From positions 124,001 through 188,000 of the forward strand of contig CAVWEX010000001.1 in assembly GCA_963754125.1 (NCBI GenBank): 64,000 nucleotides of DNA, written 5' to 3'. Every line of letters begins with the position of its first letter. The stretch's first letter is position 1. The notes under the pieces were generated by a model. The model made no database searches. It was not told where the DNA came from and worked only from the letters and a program-made list of their open reading frames with translations. Shown here one piece after another: positions 1 through 7,362 of the stretch. The translations under genes and the position numbers were made by a program. The DNA comes from RPQJ01 sp963754125 (lineage in GTDB: Bacteria; Pseudomonadota; Gammaproteobacteria; Steroidobacterales; Steroidobacteraceae).

Positions 1-1
1 C

Positions 2-199
2 CGCCTTGGACGCCTCGTGCGCCGGGCGGTCATGCTGCAGCCGAGCGAGACCGCGATGCGAGAACTGCTCCAGTACGTCGAACAGGGTCGGCTGCGCTGC
101 GAGATCGCAGCCGACTACGCGCTCGAGGATACGAATCGAGCCATCGAGGCTTCCCGCGACGGACACGTCGCGGGCAAGCTGGTCATCCGGGTCGGGTAA
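2..199 (+). CDS. Zinc-binding dehydrogenase / quinone oxidoreductase, C-terminal end only
   Basis: This is the last 65 residues of a gene that begins before the window. The C-terminus has a predicted helix (PSETAMRELLQYVEQGRL), a segment reading EDTNRAIEASRDGHVAGKLVIRVG when split over its two halves, and then a stop. The pattern 'leu-glu-asp ... Ala ... gly-Lys-val' just before the stop is typical of medium-chain NAD(P)H:quinone oxidoreductases and zinc-type alcohol dehydrogenases. The nucleotide-binding Rossmann core is outside the window, so the substrate cannot be inferred. It converges with the small gene on the opposite strand, with only 6 bases between the two stops. Confidence 0.7.
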   Translation, partial: RLGRLVRRAVMLQPSETAMRELLQYVEQGRLRCEIAADYALEDTNRAIEASRDGHVAGKLVIRVG

Positions 200-205
200 C
201 GCATC

Positions 206-328
206 TCAGATGTAGGCCTGGACGTTCGAGACGGCGTGGGTCAGTGAACCGACCACGATCGTCACGGCGAGTACGAGGCCGGCCAGGACGCGGGTGGTGA
301 ACTTGTCGTAGGTCTTGCAGGTAAACAT
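206..328 (-). CDS. Small single-pass membrane peptide, 40 aa
   Basis: A 40-codon frame begins MFTCKTYDKFTTRVLAG and ends SNVQAYI. Residues about 14-30 form one strongly hydrophobic helix (VLAGLVLAVTIVVGSL) after a charged N-terminal stretch, so it could be an inner-membrane peptide or a signal-anchored fragment. A good Shine-Dalgarno sequence (GGAGG at 337-341 on the minus strand) lies 8 bases before the ATG, which is the main reason for believing the gene. A dyad-rich block that may be its operator lies about 60-100 bases upstream. I do not recognise a family. Confidence 0.55.
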   Translation of the reverse strand: MFTCKTYDKFTTRVLAGLVLAVTIVVGSLTHAVSNVQAYI

Positions 329-387
329 GGATGGATCCTCCGTTGTGTACGGAGGCGAAGTTACCCCTGCTGATTGGCCAGATAAAC

Positions 388-430
388 GGCACTATCCCGA
401 TTTGTCTATCCTGAATTTCAGGATAGTGCC
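388..430. promoter_or_regulatory. Overlapping inverted repeats, probable operator
   Basis: Three half-sites of one motif are packed into 43 bases. CTATCCTGA (406-414) and TCAGGATAG (418-426) form a perfect 9+9 palindrome around a 3-base centre. GGCACTATCC (388-397) is an exact inverted copy of GGATAGTGCC (421-430). The block sits between the sodC stop and the 40-aa peptide gene, in an AT-richer island than its surroundings. A dimeric repressor site controlling the small gene fits best; a bidirectional terminator is less likely because no T-tract follows. The regulator is unknown. Confidence 0.5.
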
Positions 431-466
431 CAGCCCGGCCCCGCCGGTCGGCCTGCCGTCCCGGGG

Positions 467-1042
467 TCAATCGACCCGTCGGATGACGCCGCAGGCATCG
501 CGCGCGCCGCCCGCGCAGCCCTTCTTGAGATCCGATTCCTCATCGCAGTAAGTGTCCTGCTGCGCGTGCACGATGATGGAGCTGCCGTCGGCATCGAAGA
601 GGCCGAGGCGCCCCGGCGCGAGCGTCACGCGGTTGGTCGTGTGCTTCAGCGTGCCCACGCCGCCCTTGACCTCGAGGTTGATCAGGTCGCCCATGTGGAA
701 CGGGTGGTTGATGTCAGTCGCCGGCACGGCGTCGCTGGCCGTATCGGGCCGTGGCTGCCCGGAAGGGCCCGGATCGTGGTGACCGCCCGCCGCCGCGCAG
801 GGCTCGCAGCTGCCCACCTCGTGGATGTGCACGGCCCGCTTGCCGTCGGGGAGGCCGGTCAATCGCAGCTCGACCGTGACTTCCTTGACGCCTTCCGCGG
901 TGACCTGCTCGACGAGCGTCGCCGTGCCCTTGATGGCGGCGTCCGTGCAGCCCTTCATGTCGGCCACCGCCCGCAAGCCGTCCGCGGCTGCAAGCGTCGG
1001 GGCGAGGAAAACCAATGCTACGGCCGGAATGAGTACGCGCAT
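467..1042 (-). CDS. sodC: Periplasmic Cu/Zn superoxide dismutase (SodC)
   Basis: A 191-aa protein that converts superoxide to peroxide and oxygen in the periplasm. A signal peptide (MRVLIPAVALVFLAPTLAAA) precedes the catalytic domain. Metal-site residues of the family are visible: HIHE at about 72-75, GGHHDPG at 87-92, histidines 113 and 116 with Asp119, and the last copper histidine in IIVHAQQD (159). Cys79 or Cys82 (SCEPC) and Cys184 (DACGVI) can make the conserved disulfide. Two further cysteines near 166 and 175 could form an extra bond. The product is clear from motifs and length. Confidence 0.92.
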   Translation of the reverse strand: MRVLIPAVALVFLAPTLAAADGLRAVADMKGCTDAAIKGTATLVEQVTAEGVKEVTVELRLTGLPDGKRAVHIHEVGSCEPCAAAGGHHDPGPSGQPRPDTASDAVPATDINHPFHMGDLINLEVKGGVGTLKHTTNRVTLAPGRLGLFDADGSSIIVHAQQDTYCDEESDLKKGCAGGARDACGVIRRVD

Positions 1043-1119
1043 CTGGATGACTCCTCGGGATCGGCCGAAGCGGCCGGCTGCAGGATTATGCAGAAATTCG
1101 CCGGCCGTGCCGATTCAGT

Positions 1120-1572
1120 TCACTTGCACTTCGCGTACGGCGACCCCTTCACCAGCGCCTGGTGCCGGGCGCCGAGCGCCGGCCCGCCCTGCCAGCCCTC
1201 GTCGTGCGGCTCGACCGTCAGCACGCCGGCCTTCTGGTCTGGGTCGAACGCCATGATCACCGGGTAGCCGTTCGCACTGCTGAACGGGAAGAACCATCGG
1301 ACGTTGCCCTGGTACTCGGGTCCACCGAAGCTCGCCGCGAATTCGAGCTTGGTCGCCTTTTCTGTCGCGCCCTTCAGCTCGACCGCAATTCCGGTCGCGT
1401 CCACCACGACGCGCGGCTCGCGCGCGCAGTCGCCGCCGGGCGCATAACGCCCGAACAACGCCTCGAAACCCTTCATGTCGCTGATTTCGACCGCACTGGC
1501 GACGCCGGCCGTCAGCCACACCGCCATGACCGTGACCACGGCCACCGCAGTCACGCGCAGTTTCCCGATCAT
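1120..1572 (-). CDS. Secreted protein of unknown function, 150 aa
   Basis: The ATG at 1572 follows a purine-rich GGGGGA Shine-Dalgarno and opens a clear signal peptide (MIGKLRVTAVAVVTVMAVW ... ASA), so it is preferred over an in-frame start 33 bases upstream. The mature part is about 120 residues, acidic and aromatic, with two cysteines: one early (GGDCAREPR) and one as the penultimate residue (YAKCK). These might pair. I see no known motif. It lies between sodC and the pat gene on the same strand, 77 bases from each, with nothing to tie it to either. Confidence 0.6.
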   Translation of the reverse strand: MIGKLRVTAVAVVTVMAVWLTAGVASAVEISDMKGFEALFGRYAPGGDCAREPRVVVDATGIAVELKGATEKATKLEFAASFGGPEYQGNVRWFFPFSSANGYPVIMAFDPDQKAGVLTVEPHDEGWQGGPALGARHQALVKGSPYAKCK

Positions 1573-1651
1573 GACCGTTCCCCCTGCTTGTATGGTGCGC
1601 GGCAATTGGGAACCCGTCGCCGGTCCCTGTCAATCGCGCCGGGTCCAGGCG

Positions 1652-4333
1652 TTACAGCGCCAGCGTCATCAGCACGAGTTCCGGGTCGTCGGGGTCGCGG
1701 CGCGTTGCGAAGCCGAGCGACTTCGACAGCTCGATCATGCGGGTGTTCTCGCGCAGCGTCACGCCTGTCATCACCTTCAGGCGCCGGTCACGCGCCGCCT
1801 CGATCAGCAACCCGAACAGGCGCCGCGCGAGGCCCTTGCCCTGCCAGGCGTCGCCCACCACGATCGCGAACTCGCAGGTCTCGCCGTCGGGCAGCGCGGT
1901 GTAGCGCGCCACGCCGATCTGCTGCTCGCCGTCGGGCGTGTCGATGACCGCGACCAGCGCGAGCTCCCGGTCGTAGTCGATCTGCGTGAATCGCGACAGC
2001 ATCATCGGCGTGAGGTCGCGCAGACCGAACATGAAGCGCAGGAACTTCGACTGCTCGGAGAGCCCGTGCACGAACGCGGTCTCGATCGCCGCGTCCTCCG
2101 GGCGGATCGGCCGGATGCTGGCCGTGACGCCGTCAGGCAGCTCGACGGTGGCGTTCAGCGAGCTCGGGTACGGATGGATCGCCATGTGGTCGTACGGACG
2201 CGCCGCGGCGACGGTCGGCACGAGGCCGATCCGAGCATCGAGCACCACGGCCCCGGCGTCCGTGACGATCACCGGGTTCAGGTCCATCGCGCCGACGTTC
2301 GGCAGCTCGCACACGATCTCCGACACACGCAGCAGGATGTCGGTCACCGCTCCTTCGTCTGCCGCCGGCGCGCCGCGCAGCGGCAGCAGCGCCTGGCTCG
2401 CGCGGGTGCGGCGGATGAGGTCGCCGGCCAGGAACGCGTTCAGCGGCGGCAGCGCGACGGCGCGGTCGCGGATCACCTCGACGAGCAGGCCGCCGAGGCC
2501 GAAGCTGATCGCCGGCCCGAACACCGGGTCGCGCACCACGCCGATCATGAGCTCGCGCGCGTGCTGCCGACGGTACATCGGCTCGATCAGCACGCCCTCG
2601 AGCTCGGCGTCGGGCTGCGCGCGGGCAACCTCCTTCAGCATCGCCTCGTAGGCGGCGCGCACACCGCGCTCGTCGGCCAGGCCGAGGCGAACGCCCCCCA
2701 CGTCGGTCTTGTGCGGGATGTCGGGGGAGAGGATTTTCATGACGACCGGGAATCCCACCTGGCCGGCGACGCGCGCGGCTTCCCGGGCCGATCGCGCCGG
2801 CACGCTGCGAACCACCGGCACGCCGAACGCCGCGAGCACGGCCTTCGAGTCGGCGGGATCGAGCCACTCCTGCCCGTTCGCCAGCGCCGCGTCGAGCACG
2901 GCCTGCGCGGCAGTCCGGTCCGGCGCGGAGGCCGGTTCGAGCGGCGCCGGCGCCTGCAGCAGCTGCTGCTGGTTTGCGGAGTAGAGCGCCAGCGCCGCGA
3001 TCGCATCGACCGCCACCTCGGGCCGCGTGTAACTCGGCACGTTGTGCCCGGCGAAACGCCGTCGGCTCGCCTCGACGCCCTCGCCGCCCATCCAGCAGGT
3101 GAAGATCGGCTTGTGCCTCGGCCCGGCGACCTCGAGCAGCGCCTGGGCGATCATGTCGGGCTCCGTGAGCGCGTGCGGCACGAGGATCGCGAGCACGATG
3201 TCCACGCCGGGATCCTGCAGGCAGATGCCGGCCGCCTCGGCGTACTGCGCGGCGCTGGCATCGGCGCGCACGTAGACGGGATTGATGACGGCGCCGCTGG
3301 GCGGAAGCAGCGCTCGCAGCCGCGTGACGGAATCGTGCTCGAGGCGGGCGAGCCGCAGCCAGCGGTCCTCGGCGCGATCCACGGCGATGGCGCCCGGGCC
3401 GCCCGCATTCGAGACCACGGCGAGCCGCCGCGCGCCGACGCGCACGCCGGCGCCGAGCGTCGCGGCCGCCGTGTAGAGCTCGGAGAAGTCGCGGATGCGA
3501 AGCACACCGGCGCGACGCATCGCGGCGTCGAACACGTCGTCGCCACCGACGATGGCGCCGGTGTGGAAGGCGGACTCCGCCTCCGCCAGGCCGTCCTGCC
3601 GGCCGGCCTTCATCACCACGACCGGCTTGACGCGCGCCGCGGCGCGCAAGGCGCTCATGAACCGCCGCGCGTCGCCCACGCCATCGAGGTACAGCATGAT
3701 GCTGTCGGTGCCTGGATCACGCGCGAGGAAGTCGAGGATCTCGCCGAGCTCGACGTCGGAGCCGATCCCGGTCGAGATCACCGTCGAAAAGCCGACCCGG
3801 CGCGTGTGTGCCCAGTCGAGGATGGCAGCACAAAGCGCGCCCGACTGCGAAACCAGTGCGAGGCGCCCGGGCAGGGTCGGTCGCGGGCCGCAGGACGCGT
3901 TGAGCCGCTGGTCGCTGCGGATGATCCCCAGGCTGTTCGGCCCGAGGAAGCGCAGTCCGTGGCGCCGCGCCCGCTCCCGCAACGCGGCCTCGAGCGCGGG
4001 ACCGTCCGCACTGCCCTCGCGAAAGCCGGCCGACACGATGATCGCGCCCTGGACGCCGCGCACGCCGCAATCCTCGATGACGCCCGGGACACTCGCGGCC
4101 GGCGTCACGATCACCGCCAGGTCCACCGGCGCCGGCAGGTCGCGCACGCTGCGGAATGTGACCTGGCCGGCCACCGATTCGTGGCGAAGGTTGACGTAGT
4201 GGACCGGACCCTCGAACCCGGAGCCCGCAAGGTTGCGTCGGACGACGTCGCCCAGCGTCCCAGGCGTGTCGCTCGCCCCGACGAGGACGACCGAGGCGGG
4301 CTTCATGAGGGCGGCGATGCGCTTGGCGGTCAT
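1652..4333 (-). CDS. Pat/PatZ-type protein lysine acetyltransferase (ADP-forming acyl-CoA synthetase fold plus GNAT domain)
   Basis: The 893-aa length and domain order match the large bacterial protein acetyltransferases: CoA-binding Rossmann domain (1-130, with VVLVGASDTPGTLGDVV), succinyl-CoA-ligase-like domains (SQSGAL near 175), an ATP-grasp domain (about 480-700) and a C-terminal GNAT domain (about 725-890, with GDAWQGKGLARRL as the acetyl-CoA loop). Such enzymes acetylate the catalytic lysine of acyl-CoA synthetases and switch them off. A histidine in FHTGAIVGG near residue 254 sits where ADP-forming synthetases carry their phospho-histidine. It is divergent from a deacetylase-family gene 93 bases away, and a propionyl-CoA synthetase follows, which supports this role. 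Confidence 0.85.
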   Translation of the reverse strand: MTAKRIAALMKPASVVLVGASDTPGTLGDVVRRNLAGSGFEGPVHYVNLRHESVAGQVTFRSVRDLPAPVDLAVIVTPAASVPGVIEDCGVRGVQGAIIVSAGFREGSADGPALEAALRERARRHGLRFLGPNSLGIIRSDQRLNASCGPRPTLPGRLALVSQSGALCAAILDWAHTRRVGFSTVISTGIGSDVELGEILDFLARDPGTDSIMLYLDGVGDARRFMSALRAAARVKPVVVMKAGRQDGLAEAESAFHTGAIVGGDDVFDAAMRRAGVLRIRDFSELYTAAATLGAGVRVGARRLAVVSNAGGPGAIAVDRAEDRWLRLARLEHDSVTRLRALLPPSGAVINPVYVRADASAAQYAEAAGICLQDPGVDIVLAILVPHALTEPDMIAQALLEVAGPRHKPIFTCWMGGEGVEASRRRFAGHNVPSYTRPEVAVDAIAALALYSANQQQLLQAPAPLEPASAPDRTAAQAVLDAALANGQEWLDPADSKAVLAAFGVPVVRSVPARSAREAARVAGQVGFPVVMKILSPDIPHKTDVGGVRLGLADERGVRAAYEAMLKEVARAQPDAELEGVLIEPMYRRQHARELMIGVVRDPVFGPAISFGLGGLLVEVIRDRAVALPPLNAFLAGDLIRRTRASQALLPLRGAPAADEGAVTDILLRVSEIVCELPNVGAMDLNPVIVTDAGAVVLDARIGLVPTVAAARPYDHMAIHPYPSSLNATVELPDGVTASIRPIRPEDAAIETAFVHGLSEQSKFLRFMFGLRDLTPMMLSRFTQIDYDRELALVAVIDTPDGEQQIGVARYTALPDGETCEFAIVVGDAWQGKGLARRLFGLLIEAARDRRLKVMTGVTLRENTRMIELSKSLGFATRRDPDDPELVLMTLAL

Positions 4334-4426
4334 GGAAGGAGCGGGTGCGGGACGTCGATGTCGCGGCCCATGCTAGCGATATACTCCCGACGGTTCATCC
4401 CGGATCACCGCAGGCGGATTCTGCCC

Positions 4427-5350
4427 ATGCCCGTGGCCTTCATCTCGCACCCGGCCTGCCGCCTGCACCAGATGGGCACCGGCCATCCCGAGCAGCCGGC
4501 GCGCCTCGACGTCATCGAGGATCTGCTGCATGCGCGGCAGCTGTACGACTTCCTCCATCACCACGAGGCGCCGCGGGCGAGCGTCGAGCAGCTTGGCCGG
4601 GTGCACCCCCGCTCGCACGTCGAGTTCATCTCATCGCAGTCTCCGGCCGAGGGCTTTGCGCGGGTCGACCCCGACACCGCCATGTGCCCCGACACGCTCG
4701 AGGCCGCGCTGCGCGCCGCGGGCGCAAACGTGCTCGCCACCGACCTCGTGATGGGCGGGACGGTGCGCCGCGCGTTCTGCAACGTCCGCCCGCCCGGGCA
4801 CCACGCCGAACGCGCGCAGGCGATGGGGTTCTGCTTCTTCAACAACGTGGCAGTGGGCGCCGCCCACGCGCTCGAGGCCCACGGACTCGAGCGGGTCGCG
4901 ATCCTCGATTTCGACGTGCACCTCGGCAACGGCACCGAGAACATCTTCCGCGGCGACCGGCGCGTGATGATCTGCTCGTCGTTCCAGTACCCGCTCTACC
5001 CCGGCCTCAACCCGGGGTCGGTGCCCGGCCACATCGTCAACTGCCCGCTGCCGCCGGGCAGCGGCAGCGAGGTGTTCCGCAAGGCCGTCAGCGAACACTG
5101 GCTGCCCGCGCTCGAGGCGTTCGCGCCGCAGATGGTGTTCATTTCCGCCGGCTTCGACGGGCACGCCTCGGACGACCTCGCCGAACTGCGCCTGACCACG
5201 GCCGACTACGCCTGGGTGACCGACCTCGCCTGCGGCGTGGCAGCCCGCCACGCGAATCACCGCGTCGTCTCGACGCTCGAGGGCGGCTACGAACTGGCGG
5301 CGCTGGCGGCCAGCGCGGTGACGCACATCGACCGGCTGATGGCCGACTGA
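4427..5350 (+). CDS. Zinc-dependent deacetylase of the histone deacetylase/AcuC superfamily
   Basis: A 307-aa protein, the normal length for bacterial class II HDAC-like amidohydrolases. Catalytic features are complete: the His-His dyad in RPPGHHAER (125-126), zinc ligands Asp163 and His165 in DFDVHLGNGT, Asp244 in SAGFDGH, and the transition-state Tyr288 in EGGYEL. The ATG at 4427 gives the usual N-terminus (MPVAFISHPACRLHQ); the frame is open far upstream but that part is antisense to pat. Family members remove acetyl groups from lysines or polyamines. With pat divergent and prpE 83 bases downstream, reversing acetylation of acyl-CoA synthetase, as AcuC does in Bacillus, is the best guess. 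Confidence 0.88.
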   Translation: MPVAFISHPACRLHQMGTGHPEQPARLDVIEDLLHARQLYDFLHHHEAPRASVEQLGRVHPRSHVEFISSQSPAEGFARVDPDTAMCPDTLEAALRAAGANVLATDLVMGGTVRRAFCNVRPPGHHAERAQAMGFCFFNNVAVGAAHALEAHGLERVAILDFDVHLGNGTENIFRGDRRVMICSSFQYPLYPGLNPGSVPGHIVNCPLPPGSGSEVFRKAVSEHWLPALEAFAPQMVFISAGFDGHASDDLAELRLTTADYAWVTDLACGVAARHANHRVVSTLEGGYELAALAASAVTHIDRLMAD

Positions 5351-5433
5351 CAAGGCTAATCGATCGTCTAATGGTCTGCGGCCAGCCGGGCCGGTAGAAG
5401 AGTCGGGGTTGCGGACAGCCCGGGGAGATCGCC

Positions 5434-7326
5434 ATGAGCCGTTACCACGCGCTGCACGCCCGTTCGATCAACGACCCGGACGGGTTCTGGCGCGAGCAGG
5501 CGACGCTCGTCGACTGGCACACGCCGTTCAGCCAGGTGCTCGACTACTCGCGCCCGCCGTTCGCCCGGTGGTTCGTGGGCGGCCGCACCAACCTCTGCCA
5601 CAACGCCGTCGACCGCCACCTCGCCGAGCTGGGCGATTCGCCCGCCCTGATCTATCTCTCCACCGAGACCGGGCAGGAGAAGACCTACACCTTCCGGCAG
5701 CTGCATCGCGAGGTGAACCGCATGGCGGGGATCCTCGTGGGGCAAGGCGTCGGCAAGGGTGACCGGGTGCTCATCTACATGCCGATGGTCGCCGAGGCGA
5801 CCTTCGCCATGCTCGCCTGCGCGCGCATCGGTGCGATCCACTCGGTGGTGTTCGGCGGCTTCGCGTCGCTGAGCCTCGCCACGCGCATCGACGACGCCAA
5901 GCCGAAGCTGATCGTGAGCGCGGACGCGGGATCGCGCGCCGGCAAGCCGGTGCCGTACAAGCACCTGCTCGACGAGGCGATCCGCCTGTCGAAGTTCCCG
6001 CCGGACACGGTGCTGCTGGTGGACCGCGGCCTGGCGGAGATGAAGTGCGTCGAGGGCCGCGACGTCGACTACGCGAAGCTGCGCGCCGCGCACATGAACG
6101 ACGAGGTGCCGTGCGAGTGGCTCGAGAGCTCCGAGCCGAGCTACATCCTCTACACGAGCGGCACCACCGGCAAGCCGAAGGGCGTGCAGCGCGACACCGG
6201 CGGCTACGCCGTGGCCCTCGCCGCCTCGATGAAGCTCATCTACTGCGGCAACAAGGGCGAAACCTACTTCGCCACCAGCGACATCGGCTGGGTCGTGGGC
6301 CACAGCTACATCGTCTACGGCCCGCTGATCGCCGGCATGGCGACCATCATGTACGAAGGCACGCCGATCCGCCCGGACGGCGGCATCTGGTGGAAGATCG
6401 TCGAGCAATTCAGGGTCACGACGATGTTCTCCGCACCCACTGCCATCCGCGTGCTGAAAAAGCAGGATCCCGCATTCCTGCGCAAGTACGACCTCTCCTC
6501 GCTGCGGCTGCTGTTCCTCGCCGGCGAGCCGCTCGACGAGCCCACCGCGCGCTGGATCTCCGAGGGCCTCGGCAAGACGGTCGTGGACAACTACTGGCAG
6601 ACGGAGACCGGCTGGCCGATCCTCGCCATCCAGCCCGGCATCGAGGCGCTGCCGGGCAAGTTCGGCTCGCCCGGCGTGCCTGTGTACGGCTACGACCTGC
6701 GTCTCTACGACGCGCTTACCGGCGAGGAAGTCGGCGCCGACACGAAGGGCGTGGTCGCCATCCGCGGGCCGTTGCCGCCCGGCTGCATGACCACGGTGTG
6801 GGGCGACGACCAGCGCTTCGTCGACACCTACTGGAACAGCGTGCCCGGGCAGCAGGTGTACTCCACCTTCGACTGGGGCATCCGCGACCGGGACGGCTAC
6901 TACTTCATCCTCGGTCGCACGGACGACGTGATCAACGTGGCGGGCCACCGCCTCGGCACGCGTGAGATCGAGGAATCGATTTCTTCGCACCCGAACGTCG
7001 CCGAGGTCGCGGTCGTGGGCGTCCACGACCAGCTCAAGGGCCAGGTGGCGATGGCCTTCGCGATCGTCAAGGACACGAGCCTGATCGACACGCCCGAGAA
7101 GCGCCTCGCGCACGAGGGCGACGTGATGAAGCTGGTGGACAGCCAGCTCGGCGCCGTGGCGCGGCCCGCGCGCGTGCACTTCGTGACCGCGCTGCCCAAG
7201 ACCCGCTCCGGCAAGCTACTGCGCCGATCGATCCGCGCGCTGTGCGACGGCCAGGACCCAGGGGACCTCACGACCATCGAGGATCCGTCCGCACTCGAGC
7301 AGATCCTCGCGGCGGTCAGGGGCTGA
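5434..7326 (+). CDS. prpE: Propionyl-CoA synthetase (acyl-CoA synthetase, AMP-forming)
   Basis: The 630-aa protein activates a short carboxylate to its CoA ester through an acyl-adenylate. The adenylate-forming signature YTSGTTGKPKG is near residue 240, the Trp-rich segment VVDNYWQTETGWP near 385-400, and the C-terminal catalytic lysine is Lys594 in PKTRSGKLLRR, the motif that Pat-type enzymes acetylate. The N-terminus with INDPDGFW and the TNLCHNAVDRH segment resembles PrpE/acetoacetyl-CoA-synthetase-like proteins more than Acs. Propionate is therefore the likely substrate, but acetate cannot be excluded. It follows the deacetylase gene in the same direction, so the two are likely co-transcribed. 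Confidence 0.88.
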   Translation: MSRYHALHARSINDPDGFWREQATLVDWHTPFSQVLDYSRPPFARWFVGGRTNLCHNAVDRHLAELGDSPALIYLSTETGQEKTYTFRQLHREVNRMAGILVGQGVGKGDRVLIYMPMVAEATFAMLACARIGAIHSVVFGGFASLSLATRIDDAKPKLIVSADAGSRAGKPVPYKHLLDEAIRLSKFPPDTVLLVDRGLAEMKCVEGRDVDYAKLRAAHMNDEVPCEWLESSEPSYILYTSGTTGKPKGVQRDTGGYAVALAASMKLIYCGNKGETYFATSDIGWVVGHSYIVYGPLIAGMATIMYEGTPIRPDGGIWWKIVEQFRVTTMFSAPTAIRVLKKQDPAFLRKYDLSSLRLLFLAGEPLDEPTARWISEGLGKTVVDNYWQTETGWPILAIQPGIEALPGKFGSPGVPVYGYDLRLYDALTGEEVGADTKGVVAIRGPLPPGCMTTVWGDDQRFVDTYWNSVPGQQVYSTFDWGIRDRDGYYFILGRTDDVINVAGHRLGTREIEESISSHPNVAEVAVVGVHDQLKGQVAMAFAIVKDTSLIDTPEKRLAHEGDVMKLVDSQLGAVARPARVHFVTALPKTRSGKLLRRSIRALCDGQDPGDLTTIEDPSALEQILAAVRG

Positions 7327-7362
7327 GGGGCGCGACACGCCTACGCGCCCGATCGGACGCCG

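Noticed and set aside
183..470. 95-codon minus-strand frame covering the palindrome block
   Set aside because: It runs through the dyads and overlaps the better supported 40-aa gene in another frame; Arg/Pro-rich with no ribosome site.
1475..4426. Very long open frame antisense to pat, continuous with the deacetylase gene
   Set aside because: Arg/His-rich translation with no domains, fully antisense to a clear 893-aa enzyme; typical of GC-rich DNA. Only 4427-5350 is coding.
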